Positions 45,732 to 54,281 of a DNA stretch of 64,000 nucleotides are shown here, piece by piece. Under the pieces are notes generated by a model. The model made no database searches, was not told the DNA's origin, and saw nothing but the letters and a program-made list of their open reading frames with translations. Numbering within the stretch: position 1 is the first letter of the stretch; the number at the start of each line of letters is the position of its first letter. Source of the DNA: Moraxella atlantae NBRC 14588 (GTDB lineage: Bacteria > Pseudomonadota > Gammaproteobacteria > Pseudomonadales > Moraxellaceae); contig NZ_BCUL01000004.1 of assembly GCF_001591265.1 (NCBI RefSeq), positions 1-64,000 on the forward strand, written 5' to 3'. Both the position numbers and the translations under genes were made by a program.

Positions 45732-46667
45732 ATGTCTACAACCGTGCCCGACTTGACGTTTCACGCCTTTGCCCAGCCTGTCCTAGCGCAGCTTGAGGTG
45801 GATATCCGCGCCTATCTTGCTGGCAAAAATCTGCCCGATCCACTGGCTGCAGCGTGTCTATATGCTATGACCAATGGTGGCAAGCGTGTGCGTCCGCTGT
45901 TGGTAGCCAGCAGTTTTACCAGTATTACTGCCTATGCTCAAGCGATTACCGACGCTCAAGCACGACTACCAAACACAATACGCGGCGCAATGTTAGCAGT
46001 TGAGCTGCTGCACGGTTATTCATTGGTGCACGATGATTTGCCGTGCATGGATGACGATGACTTGCGCCGCGGTCGCCCAACTACACACATCGCTTTTGGC
46101 GAAGCAGCAGCACTGCTGGCAGGCGACATGCTGCAAAATTTGGCGTTTGAAGTATTCGCTGAGCCCATGTTTTTTGAGGCGCACGACATCGCGCTAAGCC
46201 ATCGTTTATTGACAACGTTTGCCCCTGCCGCACGGCGAATGATTATGGGGCAAATGCTGGATTTAAACGGTGAACATCGTGACCTAAGCCAAGCTGGGCT
46301 TGAAGCCATTCACCGCGACAAAACCGGCGCGCTGATTGCCGCAAGCGTTCGCATGGGTGCGCTGTGTGCCCACGCCGATGCCGCTACACTTACCGCTGTG
46401 ACCACATTTGCCGAGCACATTGGGCTTGCGTTTCAAGTACAAGATGACATCCTTGATGTGACCGCCGACACCACGCAGCTTGGCAAACCTGCAGGCAGCG
46501 ATGAAAAACTGGCAAAATCAACCTATGTCAAACTATTGGGCGTCAAAGGCGCGCAAGATTATGCCGAAAGCCTATTTGCCCAAGCCAAGACCGCGCTTGA
46601 TCGCGTACTACCTACCAATAGCTTATTGCATCAGCTTGCCAACTGGCTGTGGCAACGCCAAAAATAA
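45732..46667 (+). CDS. ispA: Farnesyl diphosphate synthase (short-chain polyprenyl synthase)
   Basis: Condenses IPP with DMAPP/GPP to farnesyl diphosphate, feeding quinone, undecaprenyl and haem side-chain synthesis. 311 residues, all-helical. The first aspartate-rich motif is LVHDDLPCMDDDDLRRGRPT and the second is GLAFQVQDDILDVTAD, with GGKRVRP near the N-terminus for IPP binding. The residues before the first motif (LLHGYSL) fit the FPP-size group. Element M2 begins 12 bp after the stop codon. Confidence 0.94.
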   Translation: MSTTVPDLTFHAFAQPVLAQLEVDIRAYLAGKNLPDPLAAACLYAMTNGGKRVRPLLVASSFTSITAYAQAITDAQARLPNTIRGAMLAVELLHGYSLVHDDLPCMDDDDLRRGRPTTHIAFGEAAALLAGDMLQNLAFEVFAEPMFFEAHDIALSHRLLTTFAPAARRMIMGQMLDLNGEHRDLSQAGLEAIHRDKTGALIAASVRMGALCAHADAATLTAVTTFAEHIGLAFQVQDDILDVTADTTQLGKPAGSDEKLAKSTYVKLLGVKGAQDYAESLFAQAKTALDRVLPTNSLLHQLANWLWQRQK

Positions 46668-46679
46668 GCCAATACTGAG

Positions 46680-46940
46680 TTGGCTTCCTCCCCTCCCTAA
46701 AGTGAGGGGATTCCTTCTACAAGACGGTCAAGCCCGACCGCAAACCTAAGATAGTGGCAACCGCCCGTACGACACACCGTACATCTTAGGTTCTCATTTT
46801 AAGCTAATCTTACCGTTAGGATTGTTATAGACACAAATTAACTTAAGCGTGTGTTTGAAAACGTCTTATCAGTTAAGTTACTGCGTACTCGCAATTTAGT
46901 CTTAACTTAACTGTGGACTGTAAGACATTAAATATAATGA
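46680..46940 (-). ncRNA. Candidate structured RNA of element M2
   Basis: Same layout as M1, with a weaker promoter -10 (TACACT). Stem A and junction C pair perfectly. Stem B keeps pairing through one G-U (TTAAGTTAAT with ATTAGCTTAA). The omegaRNA-like stem is CGGTC/GACCG at 46725-46740. Expression is unknown. Confidence 0.3.
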
Positions 46941-47020
46941 GATGAGTGTAGCAAAACTTATCGCATTTAACAATTGCCTTATATCTACCGCCCTAAGTCG
47001 CAGGTTTACGGCAACAGAGG
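46680..47020 (-). mobile_element. Non-autonomous IS200/IS605-derived element M2 (no tnpB)
   Basis: 341 bp, reverse orientation relative to M1, with the same inner core. Its left flank is TTTATC. The left hairpin is degenerate (CCTGCG ... CGGTAG) and the right end reads GCCAA instead of GTCAA, so it may no longer be mobilised. Stem A is kept (46870-46880 with 46903-46913), and junction C is extended to 10 bp (AACCTAAGAT 46743-46752 with ATCTTAGGTT 46783-46792). It lies between the stop codons of ispA and the RDD gene. Confidence 0.88.
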
Positions 47021-47026
47021 ATAAAT

Positions 47027-47653
47027 TTAGCGGTTTTTTTTACGCCATGCGGCAAAAATGCCTTCATGCTGGATTTTGGGCATTTTTAGCGTTACCGTAT
47101 CAGTCAATACATCATGCAACGCTATGCCCTGCTTGTTGATATAAGCAAACAAATAATTACCCAGCATGCCCAAAAACGCGCTAAACAACAAAGCGACGCG
47201 GTCATGATAAATCGCAAAACCTGCCATACCGCACAGCGCAGGCAACACGCACGCCGCCAAAATCCGTTGCACGCTGCGCCGCCAAGTCAAAAGCGTACCA
47301 TCGCGCTGCACGGTTTTAAGCCGCCAGCTTTGCATACCAAGCGTTTGCCCTGCCAACCGCCAAAATATGCCATAAAAGCCAATCAGCGTCAGCACAAATG
47401 ACGGCGTTAGCACCAAATTTTGGTACCATGCAGGCAGTACCTGCGCGTCTTGCGGTTGTGTACCCACAGGCAGCAGCAAATTGGTGCCAATCGCAATCAG
47501 CACCAACGACACAAAAAACAACAATGCCAAAATCAACATCCCGTCATACAACATCGCTGCCAAGCGCACCGCCACGCCTGCGATTTTGGGCATGTCTTGT
47601 GTGGTATGAGGATTTAATGGCGCGCCAGATGGGATGGCAGAAGGGTTTGGCAT
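47027..47653 (-). CDS. RDD family membrane protein
   Basis: 208 residues from MPNPSAIPSG; the frame is open to 47782, but the upstream part is made of a duplicated 22-bp repeat and has no family similarity. The RDD domain begins at AGVAVRLAAMLYDGMLILALLFF, with the Arg and Asp that name the family, followed by two more helices and GQTLGMQSWRLKTVQRDG. RDD proteins are small inner-membrane proteins; some are ion antiporters, most are unassigned. Convergent with ispA across element M2. Confidence 0.85.
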   Translation of the reverse strand: MPNPSAIPSGAPLNPHTTQDMPKIAGVAVRLAAMLYDGMLILALLFFVSLVLIAIGTNLLLPVGTQPQDAQVLPAWYQNLVLTPSFVLTLIGFYGIFWRLAGQTLGMQSWRLKTVQRDGTLLTWRRSVQRILAACVLPALCGMAGFAIYHDRVALLFSAFLGMLGNYLFAYINKQGIALHDVLTDTVTLKMPKIQHEGIFAAWRKKNR

Positions 47654-47700
47654 AGCTACATTGTGCGTCAGATGGTTACAAATCACTGTTGATTGTACTA

Positions 47701-47744
47701 AGCTTTGGCAAAAATAGCCATGAGCTTTGGCAAAAATAGCCATG
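47701..47744. repeat. Tandem 22-bp duplication
   Basis: Two exact copies of AGCTTTGGCAAAAATAGCCA plus TG, at 47701-47722 and 47723-47744, upstream of the RDD gene. Probably a simple slippage duplication. Confidence 0.9.
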
Positions 47745-47820
47745 ATTTTTGTGGTGGTTTGCGCCATTGAGCAAGCGATCAACGCTTATTGTGCCATGTA
47801 CAAACAAATTTTAGGCATAA

Positions 47821-47857
47821 AAAAAATCGCTTAACCTGAATGATTAGCGATTTTTTT
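47821..47857 (-). terminator. Terminator downstream of tRNA-Arg
   Basis: AATCGCT (47825-47831) pairs with AGCGATT (47846-47852), with T-runs on both strands. It is placed to end the minus-strand tRNA-Arg transcript. Confidence 0.75.
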
Positions 47858-47878
47858 AGCCTCGATGGCTGGTATAAG

Positions 47879-47955
47879 TGGCGCGCCCGGAGAGATTCGA
47901 ACTCCCGACCCCCAAGTTCGTAGCCTGGTGCTCTATCCAACTGAGCTACGGGCGC
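47879..47955 (-). tRNA. tRNA-Arg (ACG)
   Basis: 77 nt including CCA. The acceptor stem GCGCCCG pairs with CGGGCGC, the D arm reads TAGCTCAGTTGGATAGAGCA, the anticodon loop CTACGAA has ACG (read as ICG), and the T loop is GTTCGAATC. Confidence 0.97.
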
Positions 47956-48074
47956 ATATTTGATGTAAGTTTATTTGTTACTACCATCAAAGTGGGCGAT
48001 AGTATAACACCCTTTGGCAAACTGTCAAGTATTTTTTGCTAAAATTTAAACTTTTTACTTGACTGGCCATAAAA

Positions 48075-48165
48075 TGGCGGTGACGGAGGGATTCGAACCC
48101 TCGATACGGTAAACCCGTATGCAGCCTTAGCAGGGCTGTGGTTTCAGCCACTCACCCACGTCACC
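48075..48165 (-). tRNA. tRNA-Ser (GCT)
   Basis: 91 nt including CCA. The acceptor stem GGTGACG pairs with CGTCACC, the anticodon loop CTGCTAA has GCT, and a long variable arm (ACGGGTTTACCGT) marks it as serine. The 120 bp between the two tRNAs hold nothing I recognise, and no integrase or attachment-site repeat is seen here. Confidence 0.97.
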
Positions 48166-49268
<1,103 letters not shown>

Positions 49269-49300
49269 TTTTTTTGGTCAAGTTAAAATAAGGCGTTGAG

Positions 49301-50956
49301 TTGGCATGGCATAGCCTGCAGGCGGATTGGGGAACGATTGGCGTGGTGCTGCATACGCTGCTCACGTTGGCGTTGGTGGTGCGCGTGTTGCAGCAACAGC
49401 GCAATAATAGCGTGGCGATTGCGTGGATTGCGATTTTGTTCGCGCTGCCGATGGTTGGAATGGTGGCGTACTTGCTGTTTGGTGAGGTCAATATCGGGCG
49501 GCGTTATCGTAAGCGCAGCATGACAGCGCAGCAGATTTTGGCGGATTTTGCGCGCAGTCAGGCGATTGATTTTAGCCAACAAACACAAGGCTTAACCGAC
49601 AGCGCGACGCAAATTAGCCGTTTGGGCTTTCGCAAAACGGGTCTGGGTGTGTATGACGGGCACACGGCGACGCTTTTGACCGAGTCGGCAGCGATGTTTG
49701 ACCACCTATTGGCAGATATCCAAGCTGCCAAACAGCTGATTATTTTAGAGTTTTATATTATTTATCCCAAAGGCCGTGTTGATGATCTGCTCACAGCACT
49801 GATGGCGGCAGCGCAGCGCGGTGTGACTTGCCATATACTTGCTGACAGTGTCGGCAGTTTTGATTTTTTTGCCAGTTCATGGGTAACGAGGCTACGCGCG
49901 GCAGGTGTGACGGTGCATGAATCGTTGCCTGTTGGGTTGTTTAAAACCTTGGTCAAGCGCATTGATATTCGTAACCATCGTAAAATTGCGGTGTTTGATG
50001 GCAGTATTGGCTACACGGGCAGTTTTAATTTGGCTGATCCTAAGGTGTTTAAACAAAATGCCAACGTCGGGCAATGGATTGATGTGCTGATGCGGATTGA
50101 AACCATGCCTGCGACGGTAGATATGCCACGGATGAATGTGGTGCAAGCCATGCTATTGGTGGCATCGGCGGATATCAGTGCTGAGACGCAGGACAATTTA
50201 TCCAGTCTTGAGCAGTCGATTAATCAGTTTACCAAACGGCTATATACCGCGACGACACCTGAAAGCCTGTCGCCATCTTCGACGCTGTATGTCATCGCCA
50301 GGTCGCGTGAAGATATGCCGTTGCCGCGCGATGTGGTGGTGACACCTGCGCCCGATGCCAGCAATAGCGCACTTGCGGCAACACCATCACGCTTTGCGCC
50401 TGTTGAAAACGTCGCGCTGCAGCTGATCCCCTCTGCGCCTGAGCTAACGGGGCATGTGATTTATGAAACCTTGCTGTCGGCGATTTTTAGCGCGCGTGAG
50501 TCGGTCACGATTACCACGCCGTATTTTGTGCCCGATACGCCGCTGCTGATTGCGCTGACCACGGCGGCAAAGCGTGGCATTCGGGTGACGCTCAATTTAC
50601 CTAAACGGGTTGATTCGCATTTGGTGCATTATGCGTCACGCGCGTATTATGAGCCGCTGCTCAAAACGGGCGTTGAGATTGCGCTGTTCACAGGTGGGCT
50701 GTTGCATGCCAAAATCGTGACGATTGATGACGATTATTGCCTGTTTGGCACGGTCAATATGGATATGCGCAGTTTTTATCTCAACATGGAGGTCAGTGTG
50801 GCAATTTATAGCCCACCGCTGATTGCCCAGATTGCCGCCTGTCAAGGGTATTATCTTACCCACAGTGAGCGCTTGACGCTTTCAGCGTGGCGACAGCGCG
50901 GTTATGTCAGTCAGTTGGTCGATAATGGTATTCGGCTGTTAAGTCCGCTGTTATAA
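49301..50956 (+). CDS. cls: Cardiolipin synthase (PLD superfamily)
   Basis: Condenses two phosphatidylglycerols to cardiolipin. 551 residues. Two N-terminal membrane helices (about 12-28 and 38-60) precede two phospholipase D domains with the HxK motifs IRNHRKIAVFDGSIGYTGSFNLAD and LLHAKIVTIDDDYCLFGTVNMD. The stretch between the PLD domains has a variable insertion (about 325-370) rich in Pro, Ala and Ser. The start ATG has no strong Shine-Dalgarno, and a slightly earlier TTG or GTG is possible. With psd, pgpA and dgkA, several phospholipid genes lie in this window, but scattered. Confidence 0.92.
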   Translation: MAWHSLQADWGTIGVVLHTLLTLALVVRVLQQQRNNSVAIAWIAILFALPMVGMVAYLLFGEVNIGRRYRKRSMTAQQILADFARSQAIDFSQQTQGLTDSATQISRLGFRKTGLGVYDGHTATLLTESAAMFDHLLADIQAAKQLIILEFYIIYPKGRVDDLLTALMAAAQRGVTCHILADSVGSFDFFASSWVTRLRAAGVTVHESLPVGLFKTLVKRIDIRNHRKIAVFDGSIGYTGSFNLADPKVFKQNANVGQWIDVLMRIETMPATVDMPRMNVVQAMLLVASADISAETQDNLSSLEQSINQFTKRLYTATTPESLSPSSTLYVIARSREDMPLPRDVVVTPAPDASNSALAATPSRFAPVENVALQLIPSAPELTGHVIYETLLSAIFSARESVTITTPYFVPDTPLLIALTTAAKRGIRVTLNLPKRVDSHLVHYASRAYYEPLLKTGVEIALFTGGLLHAKIVTIDDDYCLFGTVNMDMRSFYLNMEVSVAIYSPPLIAQIAACQGYYLTHSERLTLSAWRQRGYVSQLVDNGIRLLSPLL

Positions 50957-50973
50957 AACGGGTCAAATTTAAA

Positions 50974-51004
50974 CCAATCATAACGTACATGATACGTTGA
51001 TTGG
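50974..51004. other. Stem-loop after cls
   Basis: CCAATCA-TA-ACGTA, loop CATGA, TACGT-TGATTGG: 12 paired bases with one 2-nt bulge, 18 bp after the cls stop codon. There is no T-run on the plus strand, so it may protect the mRNA 3' end or be a protein-binding site rather than a simple terminator. Confidence 0.6.
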
Positions 51005-51086
51005 GTCTTGGCTGTGCTAAGATTTAGCCGTAGATGTAAGCGTTAAACTTTTGTCCAATGCATTGCCTAGCACAAGGAATAAAACC

Positions 51087-51365
51087 ATGAGCCAAATTAA
51101 CACCCCACAATTGAACGAAGACGATTTAGATGATCCAAAAAACCGTGACGATATGCACGTAATACGCGACGCTGAAGATGACGCGGCACTCTCTGCCAGC
51201 CATATTGCCACCCCCGAAGAAGGCTTAACGCCGATGCACCGCCAAAACATCAATGAAAGCCGCGTTGATGAGGTGTTGATCGAAGACGCGATGAACAAAG
51301 ACCGTTATTCAGATATTCGCGATATCGCCGATTCAGAAGCAATTGATTTGAGTTTTGATGATTGA
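51087..51365 (+). CDS. Small acidic protein of unknown function
   Basis: 92 residues from the ATG at 51087, which has AAGGA at good spacing. Very acidic: about a third of the residues are Asp or Glu (EDDLDDPKNRDD and similar), with no cysteine, no signal peptide and no membrane helix. It looks soluble and probably partly unfolded, with a short motif SEAIDLSFDD at the C-terminus. I do not recognise the family. The good ribosome binding site and isolated placement make it a likely real gene. Confidence 0.7.
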   Translation: MSQINTPQLNEDDLDDPKNRDDMHVIRDAEDDAALSASHIATPEEGLTPMHRQNINESRVDEVLIEDAMNKDRYSDIRDIADSEAIDLSFDD

Positions 51366-51469
51366 TTGGCGGTATCATACCGTATCAAGAGCGTGCCATG
51401 TTGGTGCGCTTTTTTATGTTTTGATCGCTGCCAATTTTTAGCGGCTAACCATCAGCCAAATTTTATCAA

Positions 51470-53116
51470 TCATTGCTCTGCTGTCCAGCGTAACATGGTG
51501 TCCAATACGCCTTTAGCTTTGCCGTTAAAGCGCACATTGGGTTGGTTGATCAGCCCAACGACGGCATACCACTGCCCCGATTGACCACGTACATAGCCTG
51601 CCATACCGATAGTGTCATCTAGCGTACCCGTTTTGATCCAAGCCTGCCCGATGGCAGGGTGATTGGGATCACGCGCTTTGAGCTCGCGCATAGTGCCCGT
51701 TTCCCCTGCAATGCTGAGCGATTGGCGATACACATTAAAATCCTTGTGCGTGTAGGCATAGCCAAGCAATGATACAAGGCTATTTGGCGTAACGCGGCAA
51801 TCTCGGCACAGTCCCGACGCGCGCGACATAACAGGCGGTGGCGTATCGGGCAGGTGCTGCTGCCACCACCTCGCGATAAAATCAAACGTCTTTGGGTAGT
51901 CACTAACTGCTTGGTGGTCGGCATACAGTGGCAACGATAAGGCTACTTGCTCGGTCATGACGTTGTTGGAATAGTGATTGATATCGGCGATGACATCAGC
52001 AAGCGGCGCAGAACTGGCGTACGCCAACAGCTTGGGGCGTGTGTGGCGCATAATCCAGCGTTGCCGCCACGTTGGGTCAGGCGTAATGTCATCGACAAAC
52101 CCAAGCTGTCCGCTAAATGCAGGAAATTGCTGTCGCCATGTATAGTGGATGGTTTGCTTTGCCAGCCGATTGGGATCAGGATAGGTCAGCCAGCGCTGCT
52201 GTGTACCACAATTTACTGAAGGATCTTGATGAAAACTTAGCGCAGTGGGCGTTAAATCAGCGATCCAATCATCTTTTGATAGCTTACACGGCGCATGCGC
52301 GGCAGCCAGTGTTTGTGGTGCGCTAAAACCCGTCATCTGTGGCGACACCTTAACGCGAAAGCCTGTAATATCAGCGGCTTTGAGCGTGTCAGTTGTGATG
52401 TTGGCTTGCGTGGTTGGCTCTATGGTCGCAGGATTGGGCGTACTGGCTATCGTGGTGGTATCGGCGGTGGTTTTGCCAAATGGCTCAAGGGTGACCGTCA
52501 GTGTGCCAAAATTGAGCAGTAGCGCGTTGGGCATGGCGTTGTAGGGACGCAAACCTTTACCATCAAAAGCATTTGGGTCAAAACCAACGTTGCCAAAGCA
52601 GCGGTTATCAATGATCACGCTGCCTGTAATGCGCTCGATGCCATGCGCTTTGACTTGGGCAAGTAGATTGCTTAACTGCTCGGTGGATAGTTTGGGGTCA
52701 CCGCTGGCTTGAATGATAATATCGCCATATAGCGTGCCGCGCCAGACGATGCCATGCTGATACAGCTTGGTTTGCCACATAAAATCCTTGCCCAATGTAT
52801 CAAGCGCGATCAGCGTGGGGATCAGTTTTTGGGTAGAGGCAGGTGTGCGCGGTGTGTTGGCATGATACGCGATCACGGTGGTAGGCTTAAGTGGTACGGT
52901 CATCGGTGCTGATGAATCAGGCAGGCGCATGACCACGATGCTGACGTTGTCGGGGTTTAAATTTGCCGTGCTGATGGCAGTTTGCAGGCTTACAGGCAAG
53001 GTATTGGGCGCAAAGGTGGCGGCTTGGGCATAGCTGACGCCAGTGTGGCTCAACGCACACACAGCCGCACAAGAAACAACAAATCGAGTTAAGTAATGGC
53101 GTAAGGTTGGTTGCAT
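51470..53116 (-). CDS. dacB: D-alanyl-D-alanine carboxypeptidase/endopeptidase (PBP4, DacB)
   Basis: Periplasmic serine peptidase that trims and opens peptidoglycan cross-links (MEROPS S13). 548 residues with a signal peptide (about 1-31, ending SYAQA). Active-site motifs: SxxK in TPASTQKLIPTL, SxN in HYSNNVMTEQ and KTG in WIKTGTLDDTIG. The family's large insertion between SxxK and SxN is present. It is divergent from the lipoprotein gene upstream, with about 165 bp for both promoters. Confidence 0.93.
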   Translation of the reverse strand: MQPTLRHYLTRFVVSCAAVCALSHTGVSYAQAATFAPNTLPVSLQTAISTANLNPDNVSIVVMRLPDSSAPMTVPLKPTTVIAYHANTPRTPASTQKLIPTLIALDTLGKDFMWQTKLYQHGIVWRGTLYGDIIIQASGDPKLSTEQLSNLLAQVKAHGIERITGSVIIDNRCFGNVGFDPNAFDGKGLRPYNAMPNALLLNFGTLTVTLEPFGKTTADTTTIASTPNPATIEPTTQANITTDTLKAADITGFRVKVSPQMTGFSAPQTLAAAHAPCKLSKDDWIADLTPTALSFHQDPSVNCGTQQRWLTYPDPNRLAKQTIHYTWRQQFPAFSGQLGFVDDITPDPTWRQRWIMRHTRPKLLAYASSAPLADVIADINHYSNNVMTEQVALSLPLYADHQAVSDYPKTFDFIARWWQQHLPDTPPPVMSRASGLCRDCRVTPNSLVSLLGYAYTHKDFNVYRQSLSIAGETGTMRELKARDPNHPAIGQAWIKTGTLDDTIGMAGYVRGQSGQWYAVVGLINQPNVRFNGKAKGVLDTMLRWTAEQ

Positions 53117-53283
53117 TTTTCTACATTTTTATGAATGGCGGTGACTATCGAACGGTAGACAGGTCTGTTAAACTGGCAACCTTTCATATTCACGCCAAGT
53201 AAGTTCACGCTTAGTAAACTTGTGAGGTAAATAATAGCTTGGCGATTGTTGGTAATTTTTGGGTGAGATTGTTAGGATCAGTT

Positions 53284-54168
53284 ATGCACGCAACACAAGC
53301 AAATCATGGGGTTAAACGCCACAAAACCACCTTGGGCAAGCTCACCGCGCTTGGTCTGGCGTTAGCGCTGGTTCTGACAGGCTGTCAGCGTAACACCGAT
53401 ACCCCAAGCGATGCAACCACAGACAGCGCGCGTCCAAACACCACCGCGCCCGTACTTGCCAATGCCGCCTCTGCGCCCAAACCCATCGACGCAGTACCCG
53501 TTGGTGAGCCACTACAGCCGCCTGCCTCTGCCGTGCCAATTTTGCCCACGCCACAAGCACCTGCGCCTGCCAGTGTCGAAATTGCCCCCAACCAAAACAC
53601 TGATCGCGATACCAGTACAACGCCAAGCCCTGCTGCGCCTGTGGTGACCCCACAAGCTGCGTCTGCACCCACTGCCACGGCAACCCCCAAGGCTGAGCCT
53701 GCTGCCAATGCCAAACCTACTGCACCGACCAAACAAGACTTGCTACGCGCCGATTTGACCAAATTATTCCACACGATCAACGAATTTGATCGTGAATCAC
53801 AGGCAAAACAAGCCGAAATTGGGCAAAAAATGCAAGCCGCCAAAACGCCGCAAGAACAAGCCAAGCTCTTTAAGCAAATCGTCAATCAGATGACCCAGCA
53901 AAAAAATACCTTGGCAAAACTCCAGTTCAATGACCCACGCGTCACCCAAGTGCGCGATATGATGGTCGAAAGCGTCAATCAGTCCATCGCAGGCACGCAA
54001 GCGATGATCAAAAATCCAACAGCCACGCCCGAAACCCATCCTGAAATCGTTGAGCATATGCAAAAGTCACAAGACATTGCCGTCAAAGCACGTGACCGTT
54101 TGATGAAACTTACACAAGAAGCCGAAGGCGACGCTGCGCCCAAAACCAGCAAAACTAAACACAAATAA
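53284..54168 (+). CDS. Pro/Ala-rich lipoprotein of unknown function
   Basis: 294 residues from MHATQANHG at 53284, which has AGGA upstream. The lipobox LVLTGC (Cys about 35) marks it as a lipoprotein; RNTDTPS follows, and with no Asp at +2 outer-membrane sorting is expected. A long low-complexity Pro/Ala/Thr region (about 40-150) is probably extended. A helical C-terminal domain (about 155-285) is rich in Gln and Lys and has coiled-coil-like character (DRESQAKQAEIGQKM). I do not recognise the family. It may span the periplasm or bridge to peptidoglycan; that is inference. Confidence 0.75.
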   Translation: MHATQANHGVKRHKTTLGKLTALGLALALVLTGCQRNTDTPSDATTDSARPNTTAPVLANAASAPKPIDAVPVGEPLQPPASAVPILPTPQAPAPASVEIAPNQNTDRDTSTTPSPAAPVVTPQAASAPTATATPKAEPAANAKPTAPTKQDLLRADLTKLFHTINEFDRESQAKQAEIGQKMQAAKTPQEQAKLFKQIVNQMTQQKNTLAKLQFNDPRVTQVRDMMVESVNQSIAGTQAMIKNPTATPETHPEIVEHMQKSQDIAVKARDRLMKLTQEAEGDAAPKTSKTKHK

Positions 54169-54202
54169 TCATTAGGCGGCTATAGACTTTTTGCCACGTT
54201 AA

Positions 54203-54242
54203 AATCAGCCAACCGCTTGTATGGCAAACGGTTGGTTTTTTT
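54203..54242. terminator. Terminator between the lipoprotein gene and rapA
   Basis: CCAACCG pairs with CGGTTGG (54209-54215 and 54229-54235), followed by a T-run on the plus strand. It ends the lipoprotein transcript; a weaker A/T context on the minus side may also serve rapA. Confidence 0.8.
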
Positions 54243-54281
54243 ATACAAACGCAATCATGCCTAAATTTTGTTTGTTCATAT

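Noticed and set aside
47879-48165. tRNA genes as integration sites of a genomic island
   Set aside because: No integrase and no repeated tRNA 3' ends are seen nearby.
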